Assembly: GCF_042650605.1 (NCBI RefSeq)
Contig: NZ_JBHSBN010000007.1
Coordinates: 124,001 to 188,000, forward strand
Direction of reading: 5' to 3'
DNA from: Micromonospora_J zhanjiangensis
GTDB lineage: Bacteria > Actinomycetota > Actinomycetes > Mycobacteriales > Micromonosporaceae
Length of the DNA: 64,000 nucleotides
This document shows, in pieces, positions 1 through 8,341 of this stretch (position 1 is the stretch's first letter; each line of letters begins with the position of its first letter). The position numbers and the translations under genes are program-made. Below the pieces are notes generated by a model. That model ran no database searches and had not been told where the DNA came from. It saw only the letters and a list, made by a program, of their open reading frames with translations.

Positions 1-1308
1 CTCGCGCCGCCCGCGACCGCCGGTCACTCGTACGTGCTGGACACCTCCGTCCTGTTGTCCGACCCGGCGGCGTTCCACCGCTTCGCCGAGCACGAGGTGG
101 TCCTGCCGCTGGTGGTGATCTCCGAACTGGAGGGCAAGCGGCACCATCCGGAACTCGGCTGGTTCGCCCGTCAGGCGTTGCGGATGCTGGACGACCTGCG
201 GGTCCGGCACGGTCGGCTGGACCGCCCGGTGCCGGCCAACGAGCACGGCGGCACGCTGCGGGTCGAGCTGAACCACGCCGACGGGGCGGCGCTGCCGCCC
301 GGCTTCCGTACCGACTCGAACGACGCCCGGATCCTCTCCGTGGCGCTCAGCATCGCGGCCGAGGGGCGCGGCGTCACGCTGGTCAGCAAGGACATGCCGC
401 TGCGGGTAAAGGCGGCCGCGGTCGGCCTCACCGCCGACGAGTACCGGCACGGGCAGGCCAGCGACCCGACCTGGACCGGGATGGCCGAGGCGACCCTCGG
501 CGAGGAGCAGATCGGGCAGCTCTACGCCGGCGAGACGCTGGACCTGGGCGAGACCGCCGGGCTGCCCTGCCACACCGGCCTGGTGCTGCACTCGGCCCGC
601 GGTTCGGCGCTGGGCCGGGTGCTGCCCGACAAGACCGTACGGCTGGTCCGCGGCGACCGGGAGGCGTTCGGCCTGCGCGGCCGTTCCGCCGAGCAGCGGG
701 TGGCCCTCGACCTGTTGCTGGACGAGTCGATCGGCATCGTGTCGCTCGGCGGCCGGGCCGGCACCGGGAAGTCGGCGCTGGCCCTCTGTGCCGGCCTGGA
801 GGCGGTGATGGAGCGCCGCCGGCACAAGCGGGTGGTCGTCTTCCGCCCGCTCTACGCCGTGGGCGGGCAGGAACTCGGCTATCTGCCCGGCTCCGAGTCC
901 GAGAAGATGTCGCCCTGGGCGCAGGCGGTCTTCGACACGCTCGGCGCGGTGGTGCACGAGAACGTGATGGAGGAGGTGCTGGGCCGCGGGATGCTCGAGG
1001 TGTTGCCGCTGACCCACATCCGCGGGCGCAGCCTGCACGACGCCTTCGTCATCGTGGACGAGGCCCAGTCGCTGGAGCGCGGGGTGCTGCTCACCGTGCT
1101 GTCCCGGATCGGGCAGGGTTCCCGGGTGGTGCTCACCCACGACGTGGCCCAGCGGGACAACCTGCGGGTCGGCCGGCACGACGGGGTGACGGCCGTGATC
1201 GAGGCGCTCAAGGGGCACCCGCTGTTCGCCCACGTGACGCTGAACCGGTCGGAACGGTCGCCGATCGCGGAGATGGTGACGGACCTCTTGGAGGATATCC
1301 AGCTCTAG
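1..1308 (+). CDS. phoH: PIN-domain plus PhoH ATPase protein (PhoH2-like RNA helicase/RNase), 5' end outside window
   Basis: The frame is open from base 1, so the true start lies upstream; a GTG at 34 is only an internal candidate. The N-terminal part is a PIN RNase domain, with the first acidic residue in LDTSVLL and later acidic residues near EGKRHHPEL and TDSNDARIL. The C-terminal part is a PhoH P-loop ATPase: Walker A GRAGTGKSA near residue 240 counted from the GTG, and Walker B FVIVDEAQ near 340. Mycobacterial PhoH2 proteins with this architecture unwind and cut RNA. No upstream antitoxin-like gene can be judged because the window starts here. Family call is firm; the biological role is inferred. 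Confidence 0.93.
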   Translation, partial: LAPPATAGHSYVLDTSVLLSDPAAFHRFAEHEVVLPLVVISELEGKRHHPELGWFARQALRMLDDLRVRHGRLDRPVPANEHGGTLRVELNHADGAALPPGFRTDSNDARILSVALSIAAEGRGVTLVSKDMPLRVKAAAVGLTADEYRHGQASDPTWTGMAEATLGEEQIGQLYAGETLDLGETAGLPCHTGLVLHSARGSALGRVLPDKTVRLVRGDREAFGLRGRSAEQRVALDLLLDESIGIVSLGGRAGTGKSALALCAGLEAVMERRRHKRVVVFRPLYAVGGQELGYLPGSESEKMSPWAQAVFDTLGAVVHENVMEEVLGRGMLEVLPLTHIRGRSLHDAFVIVDEAQSLERGVLLTVLSRIGQGSRVVLTHDVAQRDNLRVGRHDGVTAVIEALKGHPLFAHVTLNRSERSPIAEMVTDLLEDIQL

Positions 1309-1352
1309 TCCGGCCTGCTGTCTCTTTTGTCCCTGTTTGTGGCGTTAAATCC

Positions 1353-1368
1353 TGTGACGGGAGTCACT
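1353..1368. promoter_or_regulatory. CRP/Cmr-like operator, TGTGA-N6-TCACT
   Basis: The sequence reads TGTGA CGGGAG TCACT, one base away from the actinobacterial CRP consensus TGTGA-N6-TCACA. It sits about 230 bp upstream of the lysozyme-like gene at 1599, in a 290-bp gene-free stretch of visibly lower GC. In Mycobacterium tuberculosis the cAMP receptor protein controls rpfA, also a wall-cleaving factor, so the linkage is plausible. Binding is inferred. Confidence 0.55.
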
Positions 1369-1598
1369 TTTTTCGCCACTGATTTCCCACCAGTCCCACC
1401 GTGCGCAATGGTGTCCAACGAGCGCCCGCGCACCGGGAGGTCATCGACACGGATGCCCGGCGAGCGGACGGTCCCGACGGTCCGGACGACCGCCGGGTCG
1501 CGATCCCGCGAGGATCGGGGCGCTCGCGGCGCGTGACCTCGCCGGCCGTGCTGCCGGTACGCGCGCCGTGTCCTTGCCCCCGACGAAGGGACCACTTC

Positions 1599-2276
1599 GT
1601 GAGTCGGCTGTGGAGCCGGTTCGGTGTCAGGACACTCTCCGTCGCGTTGCTCTCCGTGGGCGTCGTCGGCGGGTACTACCTGGCAGACAACCAAGAGACC
1701 CGCCAGCAGGCGCTCAAGGCCGACGTGGCGGTCGCCAACGAGCAGGCCGAGTTGGCGTTCATGCATCAGCGGCACGCCGCCCACGAGCTCGCCGTCGCGC
1801 AGAAGCGGGTGGCCGAGCAGGAGGCCGCGAAGCAGGCGGCCGAGGCGGCCAAGGCGGAGGCCGAACGGGCCCGCAAGGCCGCCGCCGCGGCGGCGGACCG
1901 CAAGGCGCGGGAGAAGGCGAAGTCGGCCGAGACCAAGCCGTACGACGGTCCGATCCCGGCCTCCTGCAACGAGTACAGCGGCAACCGCAAGACCGGCTGC
2001 GCCATCCTGCTGCAGAAGGGATTCGGCATCGACCAGATGCCGTGCCTGGAGAAGCTCTGGACCAAGGAGAGCGGCTGGAACCACAAGGCCGAGAACTCCG
2101 GCTCCGGCGCCTACGGCATCCCGCAGGCGCTGCCGGGCAGCAAGATGGGCACGGTCGCGGACGACTGGAAGACCAACCCGGCCACGCAGATCACCTGGGG
2201 TATCGGCTACATCAAGGGCAGGTACGACACCCCGTGTGGCGCGTGGAGCTACTTCCAGGCCAACGGCCACTACTGA
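1599..2276 (+). CDS. Secreted lysozyme-like / lytic transglycosylase protein with N-terminal coiled coil
   Basis: 225 residues from the GTG at 1599. A membrane or signal segment at about residues 10-28 is followed by an Ala/Glu/Lys-rich coiled coil (about 35-110), then a lysozyme-like domain beginning at SCNEYSGNRKTGC. The likely catalytic Glu lies in WTKESGWN, and YGIPQALPG is the conserved fold motif of aggregation-promoting-factor and transglycosylase C-terminal domains. The role would be cutting or remodelling peptidoglycan outside the cell. The upstream CRP-like site suggests cAMP-linked control. Long antisense frames across this gene are GC shadows. Exact substrate bond is not determinable. 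Confidence 0.85.
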   Translation: MSRLWSRFGVRTLSVALLSVGVVGGYYLADNQETRQQALKADVAVANEQAELAFMHQRHAAHELAVAQKRVAEQEAAKQAAEAAKAEAERARKAAAAAADRKAREKAKSAETKPYDGPIPASCNEYSGNRKTGCAILLQKGFGIDQMPCLEKLWTKESGWNHKAENSGSGAYGIPQALPGSKMGTVADDWKTNPATQITWGIGYIKGRYDTPCGAWSYFQANGHY

Positions 2277-2302
2277 GGGTCACACGCGGTACGACGTGAC
2301 AC

Positions 2303-2331
2303 GGGGCGCGGACCGGTTCGGTCCGCGCCCC
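2303..2331 (+). terminator. Hairpin terminator, 12-bp perfect stem
   Basis: Arms 2303-2314 and 2320-2331 are exact reverse complements around a 5-base loop, 27 bases after the stop of the lysozyme-like gene. There is no U tract, as is common in actinobacteria. Confidence 0.7.
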
Positions 2332-2403
2332 CGCCGTCTCGCGTGGTGAACGGCACCGCACCGCCGGTGGCGCCGGTGGGCGATAGCTGATACCAAATTG
2401 AGG

Positions 2404-3060
2404 GTGACGTTCCCCGACCGCGACGGCGACCCCCACCGTTTCGGCACCGAGGCGTTCTACGCCGCGCTCGGTCGGGCGTTCGTGGCGATGTGCGCCGTGG
2501 TCCCCGTGCTGTTCGCGATCGAGGGACTGGACGTCTGGCTGCACGCCGGCTTCGACGAGGCCGCCGGGATCATCCCGCACCACATCTACGGGCTGGACGG
2601 CGTCTTCTTCGGACCGTTCCTGCACCACGGCTTCGACCATCTCTACAGCAACAGCGTGCCGCTGATCCTGCTCGGCACCTTCGTCCTGGCCGCCGGCACC
2701 CGGCGGTTCCTCTGGTCGACCCTGTTCATCATGATCGTCAGCGGGCTGGGCGCCTGGTTCACCGGTTCGCCCAACTCGATCGTGGTCGGCGCGAGCGGAG
2801 TCATCTTCGGCTACCTGGGCCTGCTGTTCACCCGGGGCATCGTCGAGCGGAGCTGGTGGAATCTCGGCGTGGTGCTGCTGGTCGGGCTGCTCTACGGCTG
2901 GCAGCTGTTCGGCATCCTGCCGTCCGACCCGCAGATCTCCTGGCAGGGCCACCTCTTCGGGCTGTTGGGCGGGGTGGTGGCGGCCATCCTGTTCCGGCGG
3001 CGCCGACGGGACCGTGACAACTCGTACCCGGCGTCCGACTCCACGTTGACCCTGCCCTGA
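2404..3060 (+). CDS. Rhomboid-family intramembrane serine protease
   Basis: 218 residues from GTG 2404; a TTG two codons earlier is the alternative start. About six hydrophobic segments. The catalytic Ser is in VVGASGVIFGY (GASG motif) and the partner His in WQGHLFGLLGG; a conserved HHGFDHLYSN loop follows the second membrane segment. Such enzymes cleave membrane proteins within the bilayer. A basic RRRRRRD stretch follows the last helix. No partner gene is evident. No clear Shine-Dalgarno sequence is seen, so the start is uncertain by two codons. Confidence 0.9.
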   Translation: MTFPDRDGDPHRFGTEAFYAALGRAFVAMCAVVPVLFAIEGLDVWLHAGFDEAAGIIPHHIYGLDGVFFGPFLHHGFDHLYSNSVPLILLGTFVLAAGTRRFLWSTLFIMIVSGLGAWFTGSPNSIVVGASGVIFGYLGLLFTRGIVERSWWNLGVVLLVGLLYGWQLFGILPSDPQISWQGHLFGLLGGVVAAILFRRRRRDRDNSYPASDSTLTLP

Positions 3061-3183
3061 CCGTGCCGGGATGGCGACTCCCGGTGATCCTGGCGGTCCG
3101 GATCCTTGCCCTCACCCTCCGGCGCCGCTTACCGTCTCCCCCAAGCGGACGTTGACCGGCGGGTGGAAGGCGACGGTGGGCAC

Positions 3184-4152
3184 ATGCGCGAGGTGGATGT
3201 CGCCATCATCGGAGCGGGCCCGACCGGCCTGTTCGCGGCCTACTACGCGGGCTTCCGCGGGCTGTCGGTGGCGGTGGTGGACGCGCTGCCCGAGCCGGGC
3301 GGACAGGTCACCGCGATGTACCCGGAGAAGGTCATCTACGACGTCGCCGGCTTTCCGTCGATCAAGGGACGGGAGCTGGTGGCCAACCTGGTCGAGCAGG
3401 CCGCCGCGTTCGCCCCGGAGTACCGGCTCGGCGTACGGGCGGAGAAGCTCTCCTACCTGGACGAGCGGCCGGTGCTCAGCCTGGCCGACGGCGCGCGGCT
3501 GCACTGCGGCGCGGTGCTGGTGACCGGCGGGCTGGGCAGCTTCACGCCCCGGCCGCTGCCGGCCGCGGACGCGTTCACCGGCACCGGGGTCGTCTACTTC
3601 GTCCCGCACCTGGCCGACCTGGCCGGCCAGGACGTGCTCATCGTCGGCGGCGGCGACTCCGCCTTCGACTGGGCGCTCGCGCTGCAGTCGCTGGCCCGCT
3701 CGGTCACCCTGGTGCACCGGCGGGAACGGTTCCGGGCGCACGCCGCCACGGTCGAGCGGGTCCGGGCGCTGCCGGTACGGATCATCGTCAACGCCGAACT
3801 GACCCGGTTGACGGGGGACGGCGCGGTGACCGGTGCCGAGATCGCCGTGCGGGGTGGCGCCCCCGAGCTGGTGCCGGCGGACACGGTGGTCGCGGCGCTG
3901 GGCTTCACCGCCGACCTGGGTCCGCTGGCCGAGTGGGGCATCGCCCTCGACCGGCGGCACATCCTGGTGGACAGCACCATGGCCACCAACCTGCCCCGGG
4001 TCTTCGCGGCCGGCGACATCACCGAGTACAAGGGCAAGGTCCGGCTGATCGCCACCGGCTTCGGCGAGGCGGCCACCGCGGTCAACAACGCCGCCGTGAC
4101 GATCGACCCGGCCGCGCACCTGTTCCCCGGCCACTCCTCGGACAACGGCTGA
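3184..4152 (+). CDS. Ferredoxin/flavodoxin-NADP+ reductase, thioredoxin-reductase-like type
   Basis: 322 residues from ATG 3184. FAD-binding GxGxxG is IIGAGPTGL near the N-terminus, and the NADPH site is IVGGGDSAFDWA at about residue 155. AAGDI near 280 is the second FAD motif. The redox CxxC of true thioredoxin reductases is absent, which points to the type 2 FNR family that passes electrons between NADPH and ferredoxin. The stop codon lies inside the first unit of a 25-bp tandem repeat. Convergent with the DMT permease. Confidence 0.88.
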   Translation: MREVDVAIIGAGPTGLFAAYYAGFRGLSVAVVDALPEPGGQVTAMYPEKVIYDVAGFPSIKGRELVANLVEQAAAFAPEYRLGVRAEKLSYLDERPVLSLADGARLHCGAVLVTGGLGSFTPRPLPAADAFTGTGVVYFVPHLADLAGQDVLIVGGGDSAFDWALALQSLARSVTLVHRRERFRAHAATVERVRALPVRIIVNAELTRLTGDGAVTGAEIAVRGGAPELVPADTVVAALGFTADLGPLAEWGIALDRRHILVDSTMATNLPRVFAAGDITEYKGKVRLIATGFGEAATAVNNAAVTIDPAAHLFPGHSSDNG

Positions 4153-4214
4153 GCCGGCCGGGCCGGACGGCGGCTGGGTCGGCCGGGCCGGACAACGGCT
4201 GGGTCGGCCGGCCC
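4140..4214. repeat. 25-bp tandem repeat overlapping the 3' end of the FNR gene
   Basis: Three head-to-tail units at 4140-4164, 4165-4189 and 4190-4214, with a diverged fourth near 4221-4241. Unit 1 contains the last codons and TGA of the reductase gene. In units 2 and 3 the TGA has become TGG. Confidence 0.8.
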
Positions 4215-4233
4215 GTCCCCGGACGGCGGCTGC

Positions 4234-4256
4234 GCCGGCCCAGGGGGCGGGCCGGC
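4234..4256. terminator. Candidate bidirectional terminator
   Basis: GCCGGCCC at 4234-4241 pairs with GGGCCGGC at 4249-4256 around a 7-base loop, between two convergent genes. Confidence 0.5.
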
Positions 4257-4277
4257 TCAGGGCGGGCCGCGGCCGTC

Positions 4278-5255
4278 CTACGGCGGTCCGCGACGGCTCG
4301 GGCGGGCCGCCGCGACCGCGACGGCGACCAGGGTCAGCGCCGCGCCGCCCAGGGTGTGCGCCGTCGGACCGCCGCTGGCCGCGGGCGCGACCAGGTCGAT
4401 CAGCACCGCCCCGATCACCTGACCGGCGATGGTGGCCAGCCCGAGCAGCAGCACGCCGGTGAACCGGACCAGCACCGCGGCCACCGCGATGAAGAAGATC
4501 CCCACCGGGCCGCCGAGGTAGAGCCAGGGCTGGTCGGGCCAGTCGCCGGTCGGCCAGCCCCGGATCGCGACCTGCACCGCGTACGCGGCCAGCAGCGCCG
4601 CCGTACCGACGGTGAAGTTGACCGCGGCCGCGGTCAGCGCGCTGCCGGAGGCGGCCCCGACCTGGCCGTTGACCGCCTGCTGCCAGGCCGCGCCGACGCC
4701 GGCCAGCGCGGGCAGCGCCGCCAGCGCCAGCGTCGACGGAGTGCCGATCCGGTCGGAGACCGAGACGACCACCGCGACGACGGCCAGCGCCGCGCCGGCG
4801 AGCCGGGTGCCGCTCAGCGGCTGCCGGCCGGCCGGACCGAGCCCGGCCCGGTCGACCGCCAGGCTGCTGGTCGACTGGCCGGCCACCACCGCCACGGTGA
4901 ACACGGCCACCCCGAGCTGGTGCACGGTCAGCCCCTGCGAGGCCACCAACAGGGCGCCGCACACCCCGCCCAGGCACTGCCAGCGGCGCAGCTCACCCCC
5001 GGCCAGCGCCGCGCGTAGCGCCCGCAGCCCGCGCCGACCGGCCGGCATCGCGGGCACCAGCACGGCCAGCAGCACCAGGCCGACACCGAAGGAGACAACC
5101 GCCGCGGCGATGCCGTCGCCGAGCCGTACGCCCAGTTCACCGTTGATCCGGGACTGTACGGCCACGGTGACACCCGAGACCACGCCCAACGTGACGCCGA
5201 AGATCCGGCGCGCGGTCGGGGAGAGGGTACGTGGCTCGGTGTCCGCCCGGCTCAC
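4278..5255 (-). CDS. DMT-superfamily permease, YdcZ (DUF606) type
   Basis: 325 residues with about ten hydrophobic helices. Two internally related halves each carry the DUF606 pattern: VTVAVQSRINGELG near residue 28 and WQQAVNGQVGAASGS near 190. The GTG start overlaps the glpX stop by four bases (GTGA), so the two are very probably translated together. Substrate is unknown; members of this family are loosely associated with small-molecule export. Longer upstream frames are shadows of glpX. Confidence 0.82.
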   Translation of the reverse strand: MSRADTEPRTLSPTARRIFGVTLGVVSGVTVAVQSRINGELGVRLGDGIAAAVVSFGVGLVLLAVLVPAMPAGRRGLRALRAALAGGELRRWQCLGGVCGALLVASQGLTVHQLGVAVFTVAVVAGQSTSSLAVDRAGLGPAGRQPLSGTRLAGAALAVVAVVVSVSDRIGTPSTLALAALPALAGVGAAWQQAVNGQVGAASGSALTAAAVNFTVGTAALLAAYAVQVAIRGWPTGDWPDQPWLYLGGPVGIFFIAVAAVLVRFTGVLLLGLATIAGQVIGAVLIDLVAPAASGGPTAHTLGGAALTLVAVAVAAARPSRRGPP

Positions 5256-6283
5256 TCCTGCTCGGCCAGGGGGCGGCCGTCGAAGTCGACGGCCGAGTAC
5301 AGCGCCAGCTTCTCCAGCCGGTGGTACGAGTCGATGACCCGGATCGTCCCGCTCTTGGAGCGCATCACGATCGACTGGGTGTACGCCCCGCCGGACCGGT
5401 AGCGCACCCCGCGCAGCAGGTCGCCGGAGGTGACCCCGGTGGCCACGAAGAAGCAGTTGTCCCCGGTGACCAGGTCGTCGGTGTAGAGCACCCGGTCCAG
5501 GTCGTGGCCGGCCGCGACGGCCTTCTCCCGCTCGGCGTCGTCCTGCGGCCACAGCTTCGCCTGCAGCATGCCGCCCATGCACTTCAGCGCGCAGGCGGCG
5601 GTGATGCCCTCGGGCGTACCGCCGATGCCCATCAGCACATCCACATCGGACTCGCCGCGGGCCGCGGCGATCGCGCCGGCGATGTCCCCGTCGGAGATGA
5701 ACCGGATCGCGGCACCCGCCCGCCGGATCTCCTTGACCAGGTTGGCGTGCCGGGGCCGGTCGAGCACGCAGACCGTCACCTCGGAGACGTCGGTCTGCTT
5801 GACCTTGGCGATCCGGTGCAGGTTCTCCGCCACGCCGGCGTTGATGTCGACCACGTCGGCGTAGGTCGGGCCGACCGCGAGCTTCTCCATGTAGAAGACG
5901 GCACTCGGGTCGTACATCGCGCCGCGTTCGGCGACGGCGAGTACGGCGAGGGCGTTCGGCATGCCCTTGCTCATCAGGGTGGTGCCGTCGATCGGGTCGA
6001 CGGCCACGTCCACCTCGGGTCCGCTGCCGTCGCCGACCTCCTCGCCGTTGAACAGCATCGGGGCGTTGTCCTTCTCGCCCTCGCCGATCACGACGACGCC
6101 GCGCATCGGAATGGAGTTGATCAGCTTGCGCATCGCGTCGACGGCCGCGCCGTCGCCGCCCTCCTTGTCGCCCCGGCCGACCCAGCGACCGGCGGCCATC
6201 GCCGCGGCCTCGGTCACCCGGACCAGGTCCAGGGCCAGGTTTCGATCCAGATCCTGCGGAATCCGGGTCCTGGTGTTGGTCAT
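5252..6283 (-). CDS. glpX: Fructose-1,6-bisphosphatase class II
   Basis: 343 residues, normal full length. Metal-binding motifs are clear: VIGEGEKDNAPML near residue 75, VDPIDGTTLMSKG near 100, and GIGGTPEG near 200. The enzyme hydrolyses fructose 1,6-bisphosphate to fructose 6-phosphate in gluconeogenesis and is the usual actinobacterial FBPase. The start is an ATG after a GAGGAGGAG Shine-Dalgarno run. The overlapping downstream permease forms an operon with it. Divergent from the DUF4245 gene. Confidence 0.97.
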   Translation of the reverse strand: MTNTRTRIPQDLDRNLALDLVRVTEAAAMAAGRWVGRGDKEGGDGAAVDAMRKLINSIPMRGVVVIGEGEKDNAPMLFNGEEVGDGSGPEVDVAVDPIDGTTLMSKGMPNALAVLAVAERGAMYDPSAVFYMEKLAVGPTYADVVDINAGVAENLHRIAKVKQTDVSEVTVCVLDRPRHANLVKEIRRAGAAIRFISDGDIAGAIAAARGESDVDVLMGIGGTPEGITAACALKCMGGMLQAKLWPQDDAEREKAVAAGHDLDRVLYTDDLVTGDNCFFVATGVTSGDLLRGVRYRSGGAYTQSIVMRSKSGTIRVIDSYHRLEKLALYSAVDFDGRPLAEQE

Positions 6284-6455
6284 GACGGCTCCTCCTCGCG
6301 GCGGTGCGGGGTGACCGGACGGACGGCGCTGCCCGCTGCCGCCGCCGGCTCTGCCAGGAATCCTGGCACGAAGGGCACCTTAACGCTGGTTCGGGTCACC
6401 GGCGGCCCAGGTGGGCCGGACCGGTCCGGTTGCCGGGTCCGGCCGGTCGGGCTGC

Positions 6456-6461
6456 GAGAAT
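6456..6461 (+). promoter_or_regulatory. Candidate leaderless -10 box GAGAAT
   Basis: Six bases separate it from GTG 6468. It is weaker than the TANNNT consensus seen elsewhere in this window. Confidence 0.35.
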
Positions 6462-6467
6462 GGCCGG

Positions 6468-7076
6468 GTGGAAGACGTTCAGCCCGCCGATCCCGTCCCC
6501 GACGACCGGACACCCCCTGACCGTACCGCCGAACGGGCGGCCGGCGAGGTGCGCACGGAGGAAACGGTGCCGGCCGGATCGGGCCGGCGGCCCCGGGACA
6601 TGGCGATCTCGCTACTCGTGCTGCTGGTGCCGATCGCCCTGGCGATCGGGGTCTACCGGGTGGTCTTCGGCGGGGATCAGCCGGTCCGGACCGACCCGGC
6701 CCCGGCGATCGACCAGGCCCGCCGGTCCGGCGCCTTCCCGGTGCTGGAACCGGTCGGCCTCGGCCCGGACTGGCACCCGGTCAGCGCCACCTTCAACCGG
6801 GCGGAGGGCACCCTGCGGATCGGGTACGTCACCTCCTCCGGCGCCGGCGCGCAACTGGTGGAGAGCGCCGTACCGCCGGACCGGCTGCTGCCGGCCGAAC
6901 TGACCGGCCGCGCCCGGCCCGAGGGTCGGGTGTCGGTGAACGGCCGGGAGTGGCAGTGGTACGCGGTCCGGGCCGGCGAACGGGCGCTGGTTCTGCTGGA
7001 GCCGAAGCGGACCGTGATTGTGGTGGGCTCCGCCGGGGAACAAGAACTGAGCGACCTGGCCGACGCCCTGCGTTGA
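6468..7076 (+). CDS. DUF4245-type single-pass membrane protein
   Basis: 202 residues. A Pro/Glu/Arg-rich cytoplasmic N-terminus of about 45 residues precedes one membrane helix (ISLLVLLVPIALAIGVY), then an extracytoplasmic domain with the DUF4245 pattern: PVLEPVGLGPDWHPVSATF and a final LIVVGSAGEQELSDLADALR-like segment. Divergent from glpX in the same order as in many actinobacteria, but the function is unknown. The GTG start is preferred because a -10-like box ends six bases before it; the longer frame from 6411 runs through the promoter region. Confidence 0.75.
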   Translation: MEDVQPADPVPDDRTPPDRTAERAAGEVRTEETVPAGSGRRPRDMAISLLVLLVPIALAIGVYRVVFGGDQPVRTDPAPAIDQARRSGAFPVLEPVGLGPDWHPVSATFNRAEGTLRIGYVTSSGAGAQLVESAVPPDRLLPAELTGRARPEGRVSVNGREWQWYAVRAGERALVLLEPKRTVIVVGSAGEQELSDLADALR

Positions 7077-7171
7077 CCCGGCCGCGAGCGGACAGGCGAC
7101 CAACCGCCCCGGGTTGCGTCGCGCAGCCTCCGGCAGCACCGTTCGCCGGACGACCTCACTGGAGAGTACTC

Positions 7172-7993
7172 GTGAAGATTCGACGGTGGAGCATCGTCGG
7201 CCTCGTCGCCGCGTCGCTGCTCACGTCCGGCGTCTCGGCCTGCAAGATGCCGGGCGCCGAACCGAAGGCGGCGGGCTCGGCGTCACCGACGGCAGCGTCC
7301 GACGACCCGAAGCAGGCCCTGCTCGACTCCACGAAGGAGATCAGCAAGGGCAACTTCCGTTACTCGATGACCGCCGACGGTTCCACCGGTGGCGGCGTGG
7401 TGCACATGCCCAGCAAGAGCGCCCAGCTCAAGCTGACGTTCGCCCAGCCCGGCGCGAAATACTCGATGGACATGGACTTCATCTACATCGAGCCGGACAG
7501 CTGGGTGCGGCTGAAGTTCAACGGCACCGACCTGTCCAAGATCCCCGGCCTGGACCAGCTCAACACCGGCAAGTACATGCACCTCGACCAGACCAAGGCC
7601 AAGGACATCAAGGACCTGCGGTTCGACTTCTCGAACGTCGACCCGGCCGGCAGCACGTTGCTGACCAAGTCGGTGACGGACGTCAAGAAGACCGGCGAGG
7701 GCAGCTACGCGGGCACCATCGACGTGTCCAAGGCGGGCGAGGCGACGATGATCGACCCGCAACTGGTCACCGCGCTCGGAGTGCAGGCCAACTCGCTGCC
7801 GTTCACCGCGAAGGTCGACCCGCAGGGCCGGCTCAGCCAGTTCACGGTCCAGGTGCCGGCGACCCAGGACAGCAAGGCGCACGAGCTGACCGTCAGCTAC
7901 TCCGACTACGACGCGGCGAGCCAGCCCGCGAAGCCGGCGACCACCGACACCGTCGAGGCGCCGCAGCAGGTGTACGACTACTTCAACAAGTAG
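7172..7993 (+). CDS. Lipoprotein resembling the LppX/LprAFG family
   Basis: 273 residues. The signal peptide ends in a lipobox with the lipidated Cys at residue 24 (GVSAC). Start GTG 7172 follows GGAGAG by five bases. The mature part alternates short beta-strand patterns (FRYSMTADGS, AQLKLTFAQPG, SWVRLKFNG), and a late domain has VDPQGRLSQFTVQVP. This is the half-barrel pattern of LppX/LprG proteins, which carry lipids between membrane and wall in mycobacteria. Ligand cannot be predicted. Family call is by pattern only. Confidence 0.7.
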   Translation: MKIRRWSIVGLVAASLLTSGVSACKMPGAEPKAAGSASPTAASDDPKQALLDSTKEISKGNFRYSMTADGSTGGGVVHMPSKSAQLKLTFAQPGAKYSMDMDFIYIEPDSWVRLKFNGTDLSKIPGLDQLNTGKYMHLDQTKAKDIKDLRFDFSNVDPAGSTLLTKSVTDVKKTGEGSYAGTIDVSKAGEATMIDPQLVTALGVQANSLPFTAKVDPQGRLSQFTVQVPATQDSKAHELTVSYSDYDAASQPAKPATTDTVEAPQQVYDYFNK

Positions 7994-8006
7994 GCCCGGC
8001 CCGGTA

Positions 8007-8036
8007 CGGGGACGGCGGCGCGGCCGACCGTCCCCG
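8007..8036. terminator. Hairpin between convergent genes
   Basis: CGGGGACGG at 8007-8015 pairs perfectly with CCGTCCCCG at 8028-8036, between the lipoprotein gene and xseB. Confidence 0.6.
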
Positions 8037-8049
8037 GAGCCGGTTCGAT

Positions 8050-8310
8050 TCAGCCCTCGGTCGCGGGTTCCCGGGACCGGCGGGCCGTGTCCAGCCGCTC
8101 GCGGGCGCCGTCCAGCCAGCCCTGGCAGATCTCGGCGAGCCGCTCGCCACGCTCCCACAACGCCAGCGACTCCTCCAGCGAGACGCCGCCGGCCTCCAGC
8201 CGCTCCACCACCGAGGCCAGCTCGGCGCGGGCCTGCTCGTAGCTCGGCCGCTCGTCCGACCCGGCCGGCTTCTTCGTCCGCCCGGTCGCGGCGATCTTCT
8301 GGTCAGTCAT
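8050..8310 (-). CDS. xseB: Exodeoxyribonuclease VII small subunit
   Basis: 86 residues. The helical XseB core is clear: SYEQARAELASVVERLEAGGVSLEESLALWERGERLAEICQ-like, followed by a helical tail. It binds the large subunit and limits its nuclease activity on single-stranded DNA. It starts 31 bases after the xseA stop, behind a GGGAG ribosome site, so the two form an operon. The Lys/Arg-rich first 20 residues are variable in the family. Confidence 0.95.
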   Translation of the reverse strand: MTDQKIAATGRTKKPAGSDERPSYEQARAELASVVERLEAGGVSLEESLALWERGERLAEICQGWLDGARERLDTARRSREPATEG

Positions 8311-8341
8311 GGTGCTCCCATCTCAGCACACCGTTCGGTGG

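Noticed and set aside
1309..1598. Possible c-di-AMP (ydaO) riboswitch, often upstream of actinobacterial wall enzymes
   Set aside because: The conserved core sequences of that riboswitch are not present; only the CRP-like site stands out.
3112..4977. 621-codon minus-strand frame across the FNR and permease genes
   Set aside because: Low-complexity Arg/Gly composition; the overlapped genes on other frames have clear domains.
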